From assembly GCA_014284505.1 (NCBI GenBank), contig JAAFYY010000001.1, forward strand, positions 7,179,845 through 7,243,844: a stretch of 64,000 bases of DNA. The letters run 5' to 3'. Numbering within the stretch: the first letter of the stretch is position 1; each line of letters starts with the position of its first letter. The position numbers and the translations under genes are program-made. Positions 37,113-46,422 of this stretch are shown here, in pieces. The stretch is from Streptacidiphilus sp. 4-A2 (GTDB lineage: Bacteria > Actinomycetota > Actinomycetes > Streptomycetales > Streptomycetaceae). Below the pieces are notes generated by a model that had not been told where the DNA came from, searched no databases, and was given only the letters and a program-made list of their open reading frames with translations.

Positions 37113-38542
37113 TCTTGCCCTGAGAGGACAGCCACGACAGCAGCGTGCACAGGTAGCGGCGTTGCCGCTGGGAGGTGGTACCAGTCGTCGGTCCCCCGCT
37201 GCTCTTCGGCCCAGGCAGTCAGGCGGTCCCGCACTCCACTCCAGTAGGCCTTCAGGCCACCCTCCGGGGCCTCCACCCCGTCCACCGGGAGCAGCACTTC
37301 AGCGGCAGCCTCACCCAGAAGCGGGAGGAACGGCGTTTCCGATCTGACGGAACGCATCGCTGCGAACACCGGCGAAGCGGAACTTGTCAGGGAAGGTCTG
37401 GATACGGGCAGCCTCACGCACCGTGAGCGTCCGCGGCTGCTCCGGATGGATGTACCAGTAACCGTCCTTGGCTATATGCGCGGTGATGGTCCGGCTCAGG
37501 TCGTTCCAGCCGAGCCGCTTGTACTTGTCCGTGAAATGGTCGGCCTTATACCGCCGCAGGTGCTCGGGCACCTGGGTGTAGAGCATGTCGGAGGTCATCA
37601 TGCGATAGATCTCCATGTCGTCCTCACGCACGCCACGGGTCATGTGATCCAAGATGTGCCCTCTTGGGGCTTCCTTCCGCATCTCCGTTGCAAACGCCGA
37701 GAGGCCTCGTGGCTTCCTGTACGGAAGAACACGCGCTCCCTTGTCAAACTCAGGGAGAGCTGGCAGGTCACCAATGGCCTCCCGCAGCGTGGTCGGCTCT
37801 CTCTGGGACTCTCGCCACTCGAAGCTGTCAATGTCATTACGAGCGTGCAATATCAGGCGCTTGCGGTGCTGGGGACCCCGTAGTTCCAGGCATCGGCGAG
37901 CCGAACCTGGGTTGCGTACTTGAGGTCCTCCAACGTCTGCTCGATCGTCCGAATGACTGCGAAGTCGTCGCTGAGGCCCATGTCCGGCACGTTCTCCATG
38001 AGCACCGCGCGTGGTTGGAGCCGCACGACCAGGTCCAGATAGGCGACCCACAGTTCCTTCCTGCGGTCGTGCGGATCCCTGCCGTGCTTCTCCACGAGGC
38101 TACGGATCTTGCTGCGGCCAGCTCTGCTGAACGGCTGGCACGGAGGGCCACCGGCCACGAGATCGATCTTGGCTGGTTTCAGGATCTCGACGAGCTCGTC
38201 ACGCCTCTCCGGGTCACCGAGATCCATATGCAGGCTCATGCCCGGAAAGTTGGCTGCATGTGTCTCAAGGGCACGCTCGTCGAAGTCGACAGCCGCGGCT
38301 ACTGTCCAGCCCGCTCGCTTGAGGCCGAGGCTCAAACCGCCCGCACCTGAGAAGAGATCAACTGCCAGCAGCTCATCCCCGTTGAGGCCGCGGAGCCAGT
38401 CACTGAAGCCCTCCGGAGTGCAACTCTGCTCGTGCGGATCCAACTTGAGGTAGTCGCTCCGCTCGACAGGCACACCGTAGAACCCCCCACCGCCAACCTC
38501 CGTTTGAACGAGATGAATGAACACCAGGAGATCACGGGTCAA
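37109..38542 (-). CDS. dcm: DNA cytosine-5 methyltransferase, Dcm type (two frameshifts)
   Basis: Motif I VDLFSGAGGLSLGLKRAGW, motif IV with the catalytic Cys in VAGGPPCQPFSRAGR, motif VI VLMENVPDMG, motif VIII QHRKRLILHA, motifs IX and X in REAARIQTFPDKFRFAG and RQIGNAVPP. Base shifts lie near 37880 and near 37330. An unusual C-terminal extension of about 80 residues follows motif X (EAAAEVLLPVDGVEAPEG, then WYHLPAATPLP). A 50-residue N-terminal extension precedes motif I, and the start could be further in than 38542. It would protect host DNA for the GHKL/Z1/DUF4420/AIPR system. The stop overlaps the glycosylase start. Confidence 0.85.
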
Positions 38543-38992
38543 GGTTCGCGATCAAGAGGATCGACCAGCCCAGCTGCTGGAGTTGGCCGGTTTCAATGCC
38601 CCGCGGATCATAGGATCCACCCTTTGCCCTGCCGGCGGATGGCGTTTCGAGAACTCTGCGGCTCCCCATGAACGCCAACCGGACAGCATGACACATAGTC
38701 TCAGGAGCACCAATCGTAGGGCACGGCAGGGTCAGAGCCCGCGCGGCGCGAGGCGACTCGGATCATCCCGGTGCTCCAGGCCCGTTGACAACGCGCCGAT
38801 CCCAGAAGATGAGCCGCGATCAGGCGGCGCGCTGCTTGGGCAGATAGCGCAGCGGGTGGCCCGCCGAATCGCCGCGCCGAGACGATCGTCAAAGCGGGGT
38901 GCCCCGACCTGCTCTGGTGGTCCCCGCATGGACGCCGAGCTGCGCTGCATCGCCAGCCGGGAGCAAGTCCGGACGCCACCGCCGCAGGGGAT
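38543..38992. other. 450-bp region without a recognisable gene
   Basis: Open frames exist on both strands but none shows domain-like sequence or a ribosome site. It may hold the methylase promoter and decayed sequence. Confidence 0.35.
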
Positions 38993-40178
38993 TTACCCCA
39001 GCAGCACCACCCGGTTCTTCCACGCGAGGTGGAGGAGGGCGGCTCCCGCTGGCTGCATGGGCTCGTCGTGCGTGAGGCGCATGACATGGTCTGCACGGAA
39101 GGGGATGCCCGCGGCCCGGCCGGTACCGTCCTCGAACTCGACCCGATGCCCCTCGTCGTTCGTGGTGACGAGGCGCTGGAAGGTCTGGTCGAACAGGTCC
39201 GCGTCAAAGACCGCGACGGTCAGCATGTCGGTGACGAAGGTGAGCGGGTCCATGCCCAGCCCCAACCAGTAGACACGCAGGGTGCCCTGCTCTCGGGCGT
39301 GCTGGAGGGTCTTGTTGAACTCCCAGGCTTCGTAGTCAATCGGGCGCTGGCTGCTGCCGTAGTCCTCGGTGCTGCCGAGGAGCTCCTCACTGAGCTCGCG
39401 GACCAGGGAGTGCCATAGGTCGAAGTCGTTGGCTTCGTTCCAGGGGGCGTCGTGCGAAGGCTGGAACATGCCGACGGGCATGACCTGGTAGAGGTTGCCG
39501 CCGCTGGCTACCTTGTCCGGGTCGCGCCAGTGCAGGACGAACTCCGCATCCCCACTGCTGCGGTCGTGGCGGATTGCCAAGGTGCTGATGGCCGCCATGA
39601 CCGGGCGCCGGTGGAGGTCCGTGGGATCACCGACCTTTCGGCGAAAGGGCGTGCCTGTGCCAGGACGCACATCGACGTCGAGTGTTGGATGGGCGGCGGC
39701 GAACTCGTGCGCTGCCGCCTCGCAGGTGTTGATGAGGTCGAAGTAGGTGCCGCGTCCGAAAGTGAGTGTCGGTGTATCAGCAGCGGGGTCGACGCTCTGC
39801 AGGCGATAGCAGCTGCGATTCTCGAACAGTCGGGCCGGGCAAGGTCGCCAACGGCATCGGCGTACAGGCGGTACGGGGTGAGGTCGTCGTGCAGTGGACG
39901 TACCGCATCCAGCTCTTTGGCGTTGCCGCCGATCGCAGTGGGCTCCACGGTCGGCGACCAGCAGAGTCGGACATCCTCCAGGGGAACGGGCTGCTGCGGC
40001 ACCCAGTGGGACTGGGCGAGCAGCCGGGTACCGGGGATGAACTGGCCAGCCTCGAAGTCCTTCAGGCCAGGCCCGTGAGCTCGTGGCGGTGCGCGTTGAG
40101 GTGGTTGCGGGTCCGCAGCCAGGCCGTACGGGTGGCTTCGGGGGCGTCTTCGGGCGAGGCTGGCTGTGTGGTCCCCAC
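38993..40178 (-). CDS. hypothetical protein with NUDIX-like C-terminal domain (frameshifted)
   Basis: About 395 residues if repaired, starting at GTG 40178 behind AAGGAG. The N-terminal half (TAWLRTRNHLNAHRHELTGL, DFEAGQFIPGTRLLAQSHW, DDLTPYRLYADAVGDLARP) is not a domain I recognise. Two base shifts near 39740-39830 lead to FGRGTYFDLINTCEAAAHEF and the C-terminal half, whose LVRELSEELLG stretch with following beta segments (VYWLGLGMDPLTFVTDMLTV) resembles a NUDIX fold without a full NUDIX box. A ligand-sensing rather than hydrolytic role is possible. Confidence 0.55.
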
Positions 40179-40264
40179 GGGGCTCCTTCCCTGGCGGCCT
40201 GCTGCGTCGGGGGCCGCGCGGCGGCCCGGTCAGAGGTTGAGCAGCTGTCCGCGATGTTTCCAGG

Positions 40265-40545
40265 CTAGGGCCAAGCATGCCGCTCCAGGCGGGGCGATGG
40301 GCTCGGTTTTGAGGAATTGTGTGATGTTCTGTTGAGAAAAGGGGATTCCGTGGCGGCATGCTGTCCGGTGAGTCCCGAGACGGTAACGCCTTCCGCGTTC
40401 TGCGGGGCGATGTCACCGAACAGCTCGTCGAAGACCTCGTCGTCGATGACCAGCACGCTGGGGATGGTGGCGGCCAGGGTGAGGGCATCGCAGGCGACAC
40501 CGAAGCAGTGGATGCTGACCCTTCCGTTCTCCCGGCCGCCCACCT
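40265..40545 (-). pseudogene. fragment of an unknown gene
   Basis: A minus-strand frame with protein-like composition (GRVSIHCFGVACDALTLAAT, SVLVIDDEVFDELFGDIA) runs from the border of an IS30 scrap to a stop at 40265. No start and no family recognised; probably the tail of a gene truncated by the insertion. Confidence 0.3.
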
Positions 40546-40547
40546 GG

Positions 40548-40790
40548 GCATCCTGTGGCCGGACCAGCCGAACCGGCACCTTTGCCACAAGACCATCTAC
40601 TGCTGACCGGTCGTTCCATGTGCAAGCGCCGCCGCAGCGGCGGTGCGCGGGTTCCACGGCTCCAGACGCCGGCCACCCCGATCCACGACCCCGTCGTCGT
40701 TGAGCTGTGTGGGCGCGTGGGCGACTGGGAGGGGAACCTCGTTGTCGGCCGCGACAACAAGTCACGAACTACCGATTGCGCCTGCTGGCC
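40548..40790 (+). pseudogene. IS30-type transposase remnant
   Basis: Pieces of an IS30 transposase in order: LWPDQPNRHLCHKTIYC (normally followed by QALY), then IHDPVVVELCGRVGDWEGNL with VVGRDNKS, the region of the first catalytic Asp. Both ends and several bases are missing. It differs from the IS30 at 4768-6222. The 341-bp duplicated block starts directly after it. Confidence 0.65.
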
Positions 40791-40793
40791 CGA

Positions 40794-41134
40794 TGGCTTC
40801 GGCGGCGGCCAGGGCTCAGAAAAGCGTGAGCGTTCCTTCGCCGGTCTCTCCGAAGGAGAGCTGGTAGACGAGATCGTCGAGGTGTACGGGCTTGAGACTG
40901 CCGGCGCACGACACCAGGATGTCGCGGGCGCCCTGATGGGGTTCGTCGTGGCGCGCCGCGTTCCAGTGTCCTGCGACGCCAGCGGGTATGGCGGCCACGT
41001 TCCTGCCGCACCGGGTGCAGGTGGTCCGAGGCATCTTCATGCCCTCATGGTCTCAGTCCGTACTGACAGAGCGGCGATTCCGCGGTCGACGTGCGTCTCC
41101 GGCGCGCTGCCTCTCAGCGCTGCGCGCAGTCGCC
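40794..41134 (+). repeat. 341-bp duplicated block, copy 2
   Basis: About 94% identical to 15543-15883 and in the same orientation. It includes the second copy of the 74-codon gene. Confidence 0.85.
40816..41040 (-). CDS. small zinc-ribbon-like protein, 74 aa, second copy
   Basis: Differs from 15565-15789 at only a handful of residues, mainly near the C-terminus (SFGETGEGTL against SFEETDGATL). The CxxC and the His residues are kept. Function unknown. It lies between an IS30 scrap and a NUDIX gene. Confidence 0.65.
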   Translation of the reverse strand: MKMPRTTCTRCGRNVAAIPAGVAGHWNAARHDEPHQGARDILVSCAGSLKPVHLDDLVYQLSFGETGEGTLTLF

Positions 41135-41342
41135 CACTGCCCCTGCCAGTCGCGAGTGGACCCGGATGGACGAGGCCCCGCCTCGGTACTGGACGCTGAG
41201 GAAGTGGCCCTCAGAGCAATCCTGCTACCGCTTCACCCCACGGCACCTGGTGATACCCGGACGCGACCGCAGTGCGGCAGGCCGAGCCGCCAACTCGCGT
41301 GGGGGCTCAGCGGCCGCGTTTCGCGGCAGGGTCCCGCGTGGG

Positions 41343-41833
41343 ATGGCTACAGTCATGGCCATGGGCGAGTCCGGTCCACCCGATGCCATTGCCCAGCCGC
41401 GCGCTGCCGCTGGCGTGTTGTTCTTCGACGAGGTTGACCGCATACTCCTGGTTAAGCCCACGTACAAGCCAGGCTGGGAGATTCCGGGCGGCTACATTCA
41501 CCCCGGTGAGACGCCGAGCAAGGGCGCGAGCCGAGAGGTCAAGGAGGAGATTGGCATCTCCCCGCCGATCGGTCGCCTCCTGGTCGCGGATTGGGCGCCC
41601 CATCCGACCGAGGGTGACAAGCTGCTCTTCGTCTTCGACGGCGGGATCCTTCCGGCGCATGAGCGGCACAGATCATCCTGGACGGAGTGGAGATCGGTGA
41701 GTACGCCTTCCGCACCGCCGACCAGGTCGACGCCCTCCTCATTCCTCGTTTGGCTCGGCGCGTTCTAGCTGCCCTTGACGCTCGATCCCGCGCGGCCACC
41801 TCCTACTTGGAGCACGGGATGCTTCGCCTCTGA
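41343..41833 (+). CDS. NUDIX hydrolase (one frameshift)
   Basis: NUDIX box GGYIHPGETPSKGASREV plus KEEIGI is complete and follows LVKPTYKPGWEIP, so metal-dependent pyrophosphohydrolase activity is expected; the substrate is unknown. A base shift near 41668 leads to the true C-terminus (IGEYAFRTADQVDALLIP, then SYLEHGMLRL and TGA 41831-41833). About 163 residues. Start ATG 41343 or 41358. It stands alone between mobile-element scraps. Confidence 0.78.
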
Positions 41834-41945
41834 CTCCTGGCGCGGACGAATCTCGTGATCTACGGTCGCGTCCGGTCGAGCCGCGGCCGGGGCTGGTCGA
41901 GGCTGATCAGGGGGTTTCGATGGTGAAGTCCCGCGGGATGAGTAG

Positions 41946-42204
41946 CGTCTGGTGGTCGCCACCGCCTACCTGCTGGGAGTCTCCGCTCGCCGCATCGAAT
42001 AGCTCACCGAGACCCTCGGCGTCACCCAGCTCTCGAAGTTTCAGTTCAGCGACATGGCCAGGCACCTGGACACCCGAGTGGCCGAGTTCCGCAATCGGCC
42101 CCTGGATGCAGGCCCCTACGCCTTCGTATGGCTCGACGCGCCCCCACCGCATAGCCTCAAAGAAGATCACCGACCGGCCGTCAATACACCACGCCAGCAA
42201 ACGT
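41946..42204 (+). pseudogene. IS256-type transposase remnant
   Basis: Reads RLVVATAYLLGVSARRI, then an in-frame TAG, then ETLGVTQLSKFQFSDMARHL and FRNRPLDAGPYAFVWLDA, the region just ahead of the first catalytic Asp in IS256 transposases. Truncated on both sides. Confidence 0.75.
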
Positions 42205-42392
42205 GACCGGGCAAGGGGCGCCGACGAGATCCAGGCTGATAGGACACGCTGGACAGACGCCAGGGGCGGCAACCTCGGGAACCGTCCTGTGGCGGAGCCC
42301 ATATGCACCTTGCTCAGCACTCACCGACGAGGTTACGAGCCGTACACGTATGCTCATATGACTCATTGGCTTGGGGTGCAGGAGGGGGAGAC

Positions 42393-42707
42393 ATGGCTGA
42401 CGCCAGCGGGCAGTTCACGATCCACCCCGACGAGATCCAGAAGGTGGCTCCGCAGTTCTCCACTGCCAGCGGCGATCTGAAGGCGGCATTGTCCACCCTT
42501 GAGCACAGTCTGGCCGCGCTCGGTTCCCCCTGGGGCGATGACAGCCAGGGGGCTGAGTTCGGCAAGGCGTACAGCCCGCAGCAGGCCGCGATCCTCAAGT
42601 CCCTTGGTGTGCTGGTGCAGGGTCTGGCGAGCATCGACGAGGGACTGTCCGCGCATGCCAGCAACCATGCTGGAACGGATGCCGCCATCGCCGCGAAGCT
42701 GCGCTGA
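42393..42707 (+). CDS. WXG100-family protein
   Basis: 104 residues from ATG 42393 behind GGAGGGGG. Two helices around LAALGSPWGDDSQGAEFGKA, whose W-G-D is the WxG turn, and a C-terminal helix (LASIDEGLSAHASNHAGTDA). These small helical-hairpin proteins are exported by the type VII/ESX system, often as partners of larger WXG-type toxins. Followed 24 bp later by such a gene. Confidence 0.85.
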   Translation: MADASGQFTIHPDEIQKVAPQFSTASGDLKAALSTLEHSLAALGSPWGDDSQGAEFGKAYSPQQAAILKSLGVLVQGLASIDEGLSAHASNHAGTDAAIAAKLR

Positions 42708-42731
42708 CATGCCCGGGGGACGAGGTCCGCG

Positions 42732-44280
42732 ATGAGCAGTGAGTCCACCACTGCGAGGATGGTCAAGGACCTGACCGGCATGTGGTGGCCCGCTGCCGAC
42801 TCCGGCAAGCTCCGCAGCGCGGCTGCCGCTTGGACGGCCATGGCGACTGCCATCGATGACGCCACTGCCGTCGCCAATACTGCCGCGCAGTCGGTCATCC
42901 ACAACAACAGCGGTGCCGCCATTGACGCCTTCGGCACGTTCTGGGGGCGGTACTACGCGTCTGGGAAGGGCTGGCTGCCCGATACTGCGGCGGCCTGTCG
43001 CCAGATGGCCAAGGCCCTGGACGACTTCGCCAGCGAGGTCGACAAGGCGGTGAGCAAACTCGAAGAGGAAGCCACGGTCGTCGGCGCCGTCCTGGTCGCC
43101 GGAACCGCCCTGGCATTCTTCACGGCCGGCCTGTCCGAGGCAGCTGCTGGAGCAGCCACTGCCACGATCGTCGCCGCCGCCGACGCCATCGGTGTGACCG
43201 TCACCGACACCGTCGCCACTATCGCCGGCACCACGCTCACCGGCATCGTGTTCGGCTCCGTCGAGTCTGCCACTGTCGACCTCGCTGTTGCTCAACCCGT
43301 CCGCGTCGCCTTCGGTGACGGCGGCTTCAGCCTCTCCGAAGTGCTGAGCTCGGCCGAGACCGGCGGACTGGCCGGAGGAGCAGTCGGCGGCTTGGGGGCG
43401 GAGCCCGTGCCCTGACCGTCGCCGCCGACGACGCGGGAGGCGCCTCCACCACCCTTGCCGCCGTCAGCAAACTCTCCGCCGGCCTGGACACCATGCCAGG
43501 CCGAATGCTTACCGGCGCAGCCCTCGGCGCCGGCCAGGACGTGGTGTTCAACAACGGCCACATCACCGGGCTGGACCTGCTCACCGCAGCCGTCGGCGGA
43601 GCCGTCGTGCCAGGGGCGCCGCCGAGGAGGAGTCCCCGAGCTTCACCGGGGCCAGCGCGGCAGGAAGGCCCGGCGCTGAGGGATTCGACGCAGGCAACGG
43701 CATCATTTACGCGGAGCAGCCGAACGCCAAAGCAGCGGCTATCTACCAGAAGTTCCAGGGAATCAGCGACGACATCAACGAGATAGCCGAAGCGATCAAT
43801 GTCGATCCGCGCATCGTCCAGGTGGCGAAAGAAAACCTCATGTTGAACAGGCATGACATACAGGTAGGTCCGGGTGATGAAGTCGTTCGAGGCGCCTACT
43901 TCACCCCTGACGACGAGATCGCAAAGTGGTGGAACGCCGCCTACGGCGGATTCCTGAAATCCGACAACATACCCTACTTTCGCGGCGTCATGGTGCACGA
44001 ATACGTCGAGGCAAAGCTGTTGGAAGCCGGGATGCCTTACCTTTCCAGCCATCCGGACGCATGGGATGATGAGGGGCCGGTATTCAATCCGGAGCATTTT
44101 GGTGCACACAATGTCGCGCCGCGCAGTTTCAGTCCCGGCCCACTGACCACCGAGAAGAGGGTGGGCTCACTGGAACTATGGCCTGCCTATGGGATTGAAG
44201 TACCATCGATCCCGGTTGCTGACGATCTCTCGAACCTGGATGTTTGGGTCGAGGCCGCGAAGAGGAGCCTGGGACTATGA
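42732..44280 (+). CDS. WXG-type polymorphic toxin candidate (two frameshifts)
   Basis: About 515 residues if repaired. Residues 1-110 resemble an ESX-type helical domain (RSAAAAWTAMATAIDDATAV, FGTFWGRYYASGKGW). Then Ala/Gly-rich hydrophobic stretches (VVGAVLVAGTALAFFTAGLS, TVATIAGTTLTGIVFGSVE) that may cross a membrane, and a linker. Shifts lie near 43400 and 43620. The C-terminal 190 residues look like a separate domain with FRGVMVHEYVEAKLLEAGMP, where HEYVE recalls a zincin but is HExxE, and YLSSHPDAWDD. No known toxin domain is matched with confidence. The stop overlaps the next ATG (ATGA), and two paralogous small genes follow, as for toxin-immunity cassettes. Confidence 0.65.
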
Positions 44281-44840
44281 GCGACGACGGCCGCGCCGAG
44301 CGCATGGTGGATCGCCTGATGGCGATTCAGTGGCATGACCTGGAAGGGCCATCCGCCCATGCCTGGTCGCGGGCCGCGTTGATGCGCGAGTACCTGCGCC
44401 GTGCGGCCCTATGGGCGGACGCGTACACAATCGACGACGAATGGCCGTTCCTCGATCTCGCGGCATACGTGGATCCGACCGTGCGGGCCGATCCACAACT
44501 GCTGGCGCGGTTGGAGAGTTTCATGGAGGCGGGCATCGGCCCGAACGCGGAAGAGAGCTGCGTCGCCGCAACGCACTGGGCCGCCCTCCTGGATGCCCGC
44601 AAGGGAAGCCTGCCTGACCTTGCAGATCCATTCGAACCGCTGGTCACCCTCTTCGAGAGGGGCGGCGGTTTCGCAACCGAGAATCGCTCTGCTGACTTCA
44701 TCTATTCGATGATTCGGTTCCGGAACCGTCAGCACCACCTCTCGGCGGAGCCGATCATCGCCCTCGAACGAGCTGTACTGGATGAAATCGACGCACAAGG
44801 ATCCGAACGCCTCTTTCCCGGAAGGGCCGACAGGACGTAG
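44277..44840 (+). CDS. putative immunity protein, first of two paralogues
   Basis: 187 residues, starting at the ATG that overlaps the toxin stop. An all-helical-looking protein with MVDRLMAIQWHDLEG, RAALMREYLRRAALWADAY and DEWPFLDLAAYVDPTVRADP. The next gene repeats this pattern. No family recognised. Position directly after a WXG-type toxin candidate and translational coupling support an immunity role; the sequence alone does not prove it. Confidence 0.6.
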   Translation: MSDDGRAERMVDRLMAIQWHDLEGPSAHAWSRAALMREYLRRAALWADAYTIDDEWPFLDLAAYVDPTVRADPQLLARLESFMEAGIGPNAEESCVAATHWAALLDARKGSLPDLADPFEPLVTLFERGGGFATENRSADFIYSMIRFRNRQHHLSAEPIIALERAVLDEIDAQGSERLFPGRADRT

Positions 44841-45372
44841 TGCAGCCCGCAACACCCGGAGATCCTCGGGACGCGCCCGCGAGTCCCTAAGGGCCAACCA
44901 GTTCGCTCGGCTGAGGGACCGTCTGATCGCAGTCGACTGGCGGTACCGCGACGACCAGACCAAGCCACGGGTCCTGCTCATGAGGGAGTTCCTGCGGCGC
45001 TCTTCCCTGTGGGCTCGCGAGCTCGGTGCGGACTCCTGGCCCTTCTTCGACGTCGCTGCCCTGATTGACCCCGCCGTCCGCGCCCCCGAGCAGGCCGTGA
45101 CCGAGGTCGTGGCCGCCATCCCAGAACAGCAGCCGGTCATCGCCCGCACCTGCCAATGGGCCCTGCACTTCGCTGCGTTGGCAGATGCTGGTGTCGCCCT
45201 GCCTGACCTGCCCCATCCCTATGCGCCGCTCCTCCACATGTATGAACTCGGCGGAGGGTTCTTACTGGACGGGACCGGCTTCATCGAGATCGACAGCGGC
45301 AGCATCCCCATGCGCCGCCCGGACTTCTGGATCGACCAACCCGCGAAGACCGCCCTGCCCGAAGAGCTGTAG
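44782..45372 (+). CDS. putative immunity protein, second paralogue
   Basis: About 196 residues in the longest reading. The core (RLRDRLIAVDWRYRDD, LLMREFLRRSSLWARELG, SWPFFDVAALIDPAVRAP) lines up with the preceding gene. It overlaps the end of that gene by 59 bp; the start is uncertain and could be internal. Duplicated immunity genes next to one toxin are common in polymorphic toxin loci, sometimes guarding against related toxins. Confidence 0.58.
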   Translation: MKSTHKDPNASFPEGPTGRSAARNTRRSSGRARESLRANQFARLRDRLIAVDWRYRDDQTKPRVLLMREFLRRSSLWARELGADSWPFFDVAALIDPAVRAPEQAVTEVVAAIPEQQPVIARTCQWALHFAALADAGVALPDLPHPYAPLLHMYELGGGFLLDGTGFIEIDSGSIPMRRPDFWIDQPAKTALPEEL

Positions 45373-45739
45373 ACCCCGCGGCCCGGCCAGCGGGCCACGC
45401 CCTCCGCGGCAGCGGGGCCGACTCGGCGCCGCTGGGTGCGACGGTGGCGTTCGGTGAGGCGCGGAGCGAGCCGCTGGCGGCGCTCGGCTGCTCAAGAAGG
45501 AGGCACTGGCTGACCCGGTCGCCATGGCACGGGGTAGCACGGTCGAGCCAACCATCTGGGGAGTCACCGGCGTGTCCGGGGAAGGGCGGGACGTCGGCTG
45601 GCCGGCAACCCTGTCGCCGGCCAGTCGGACCCTGGCCTTGGATCGTGGCACCGGCCTGACCTCTCGCTGGAGTGCTGCGACCCGCGGTGACCGACCAGGT
45701 GATCGGATGTTGTCAGTGCGGCCGAATAGCCTGGCCGGC
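45373..45739 (+). other. intergenic region, no recognised gene
   Basis: GC-rich, with a GGCCCG/CGGGCC hairpin shortly after the immunity gene stop (about 45380-45396) that may terminate it. A plus-strand frame runs through but has no protein-like features. Confidence 0.35.
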
Positions 45740-46219
45740 ATGGGGACGGGGATCGAGTACGTGCGCGGCGATGCGACGACGCCGCTGGGCAAGGGCCCGA
45801 AGGTGATCGCGCACGTCTGCAACGACATGGGTGGCTGGGGCAAGGGTTTCGTGCTCGCGATCTCCAGACGCTGGCCCGAACCGGAGGCCGCTTACCGCCG
45901 CTGGCACCGGGAGCGCGCGAGCAACGACTTCGGCCTCGGCTCGGTACAGGTCGTCCAGGTGGACCGGCTGCTGTGGGTGGCGAACATGATCGGTCAGCAT
46001 GGGACGCGTACTGGCAGCAAGGGCGTGCCCGTGCGTTACGAGGCGATCGACGCTGCCCTGGGGGTGGTCGCCGCCCGGGCGGCCGAGCTGAACGCGTCGG
46101 TCTACATGCCGCGGATCGGCTGCGGCCTGGCAGGCGGAAATTGGGAGCGGATCGAACCCTTGATCGTCGCGCGCCTTGTTGCTGTCGATGTGCCGGTCAC
46201 CGTCTACGACCAGAGGTGA
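45740..46219 (+). CDS. macro-domain protein (ADP-ribose binding)
   Basis: About 159 residues. Macro-fold landmarks: IEYVRGDATTPLGKG, VIAHVCNDMGGWGKGFVLAI (ADP-ribose loop), VYMPRIGCGLAGGNW (second loop, G-C-G-L-A-G-G). This is the ALC1/Poa1p-like branch that binds or hydrolyses ADP-ribose derivatives. ATG 45740 is the last Met before the fold; no good ribosome site is seen and ATG 45707 is in frame. It is the last gene inside the right end of the island. Confidence 0.82.
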   Translation: MGTGIEYVRGDATTPLGKGPKVIAHVCNDMGGWGKGFVLAISRRWPEPEAAYRRWHRERASNDFGLGSVQVVQVDRLLWVANMIGQHGTRTGSKGVPVRYEAIDAALGVVAARAAELNASVYMPRIGCGLAGGNWERIEPLIVARLVAVDVPVTVYDQR

Positions 46220-46241
46220 CGGCCACATCTACAGGCTTCGA

Positions 46242-46264
46242 TGCGTGAGCGATGCGTGAGCGGA
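46242..46264 (+). repeat. 23-bp direct repeat, putative integrase arm site (right end)
   Basis: Exact copy of 3648-3670, 113 bases inside the right att core. In the circular form of the island the two copies would flank the attP core on both sides. Confidence 0.6.
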
Positions 46265-46377
46265 CGTGTCAGCACGGGGTAACTCGTACTGGAAGCCGTG
46301 ATCGGCCGCGTGGCGCTGACCAGTAGGAACAGCACCACGCGGCATGAGCGATCACGCGCCGTCAGGATCTGTCTTCG

Positions 46378-46422
46378 TCTTGTAAAGCGGGGGTCGTCGG
46401 TTCGAACCCGACAGGGGGCTCA
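46378..46422 (+). other. right attachment core (3' half of tRNA-Thr, TGT)
   Basis: 45 bases identical to 3523-3567, same orientation. No 5' half of the tRNA precedes it. Sequence after it (from about 46428) resembles that after the left core, because a related integrase remnant lies there. Confidence 0.85.

Noticed and set aside
42732..44280. Calling the toxin C-terminal domain a zinc metalloprotease
   Set aside because: The motif is HEYVE, not HExxH, and no third ligand could be placed; left as unclassified.
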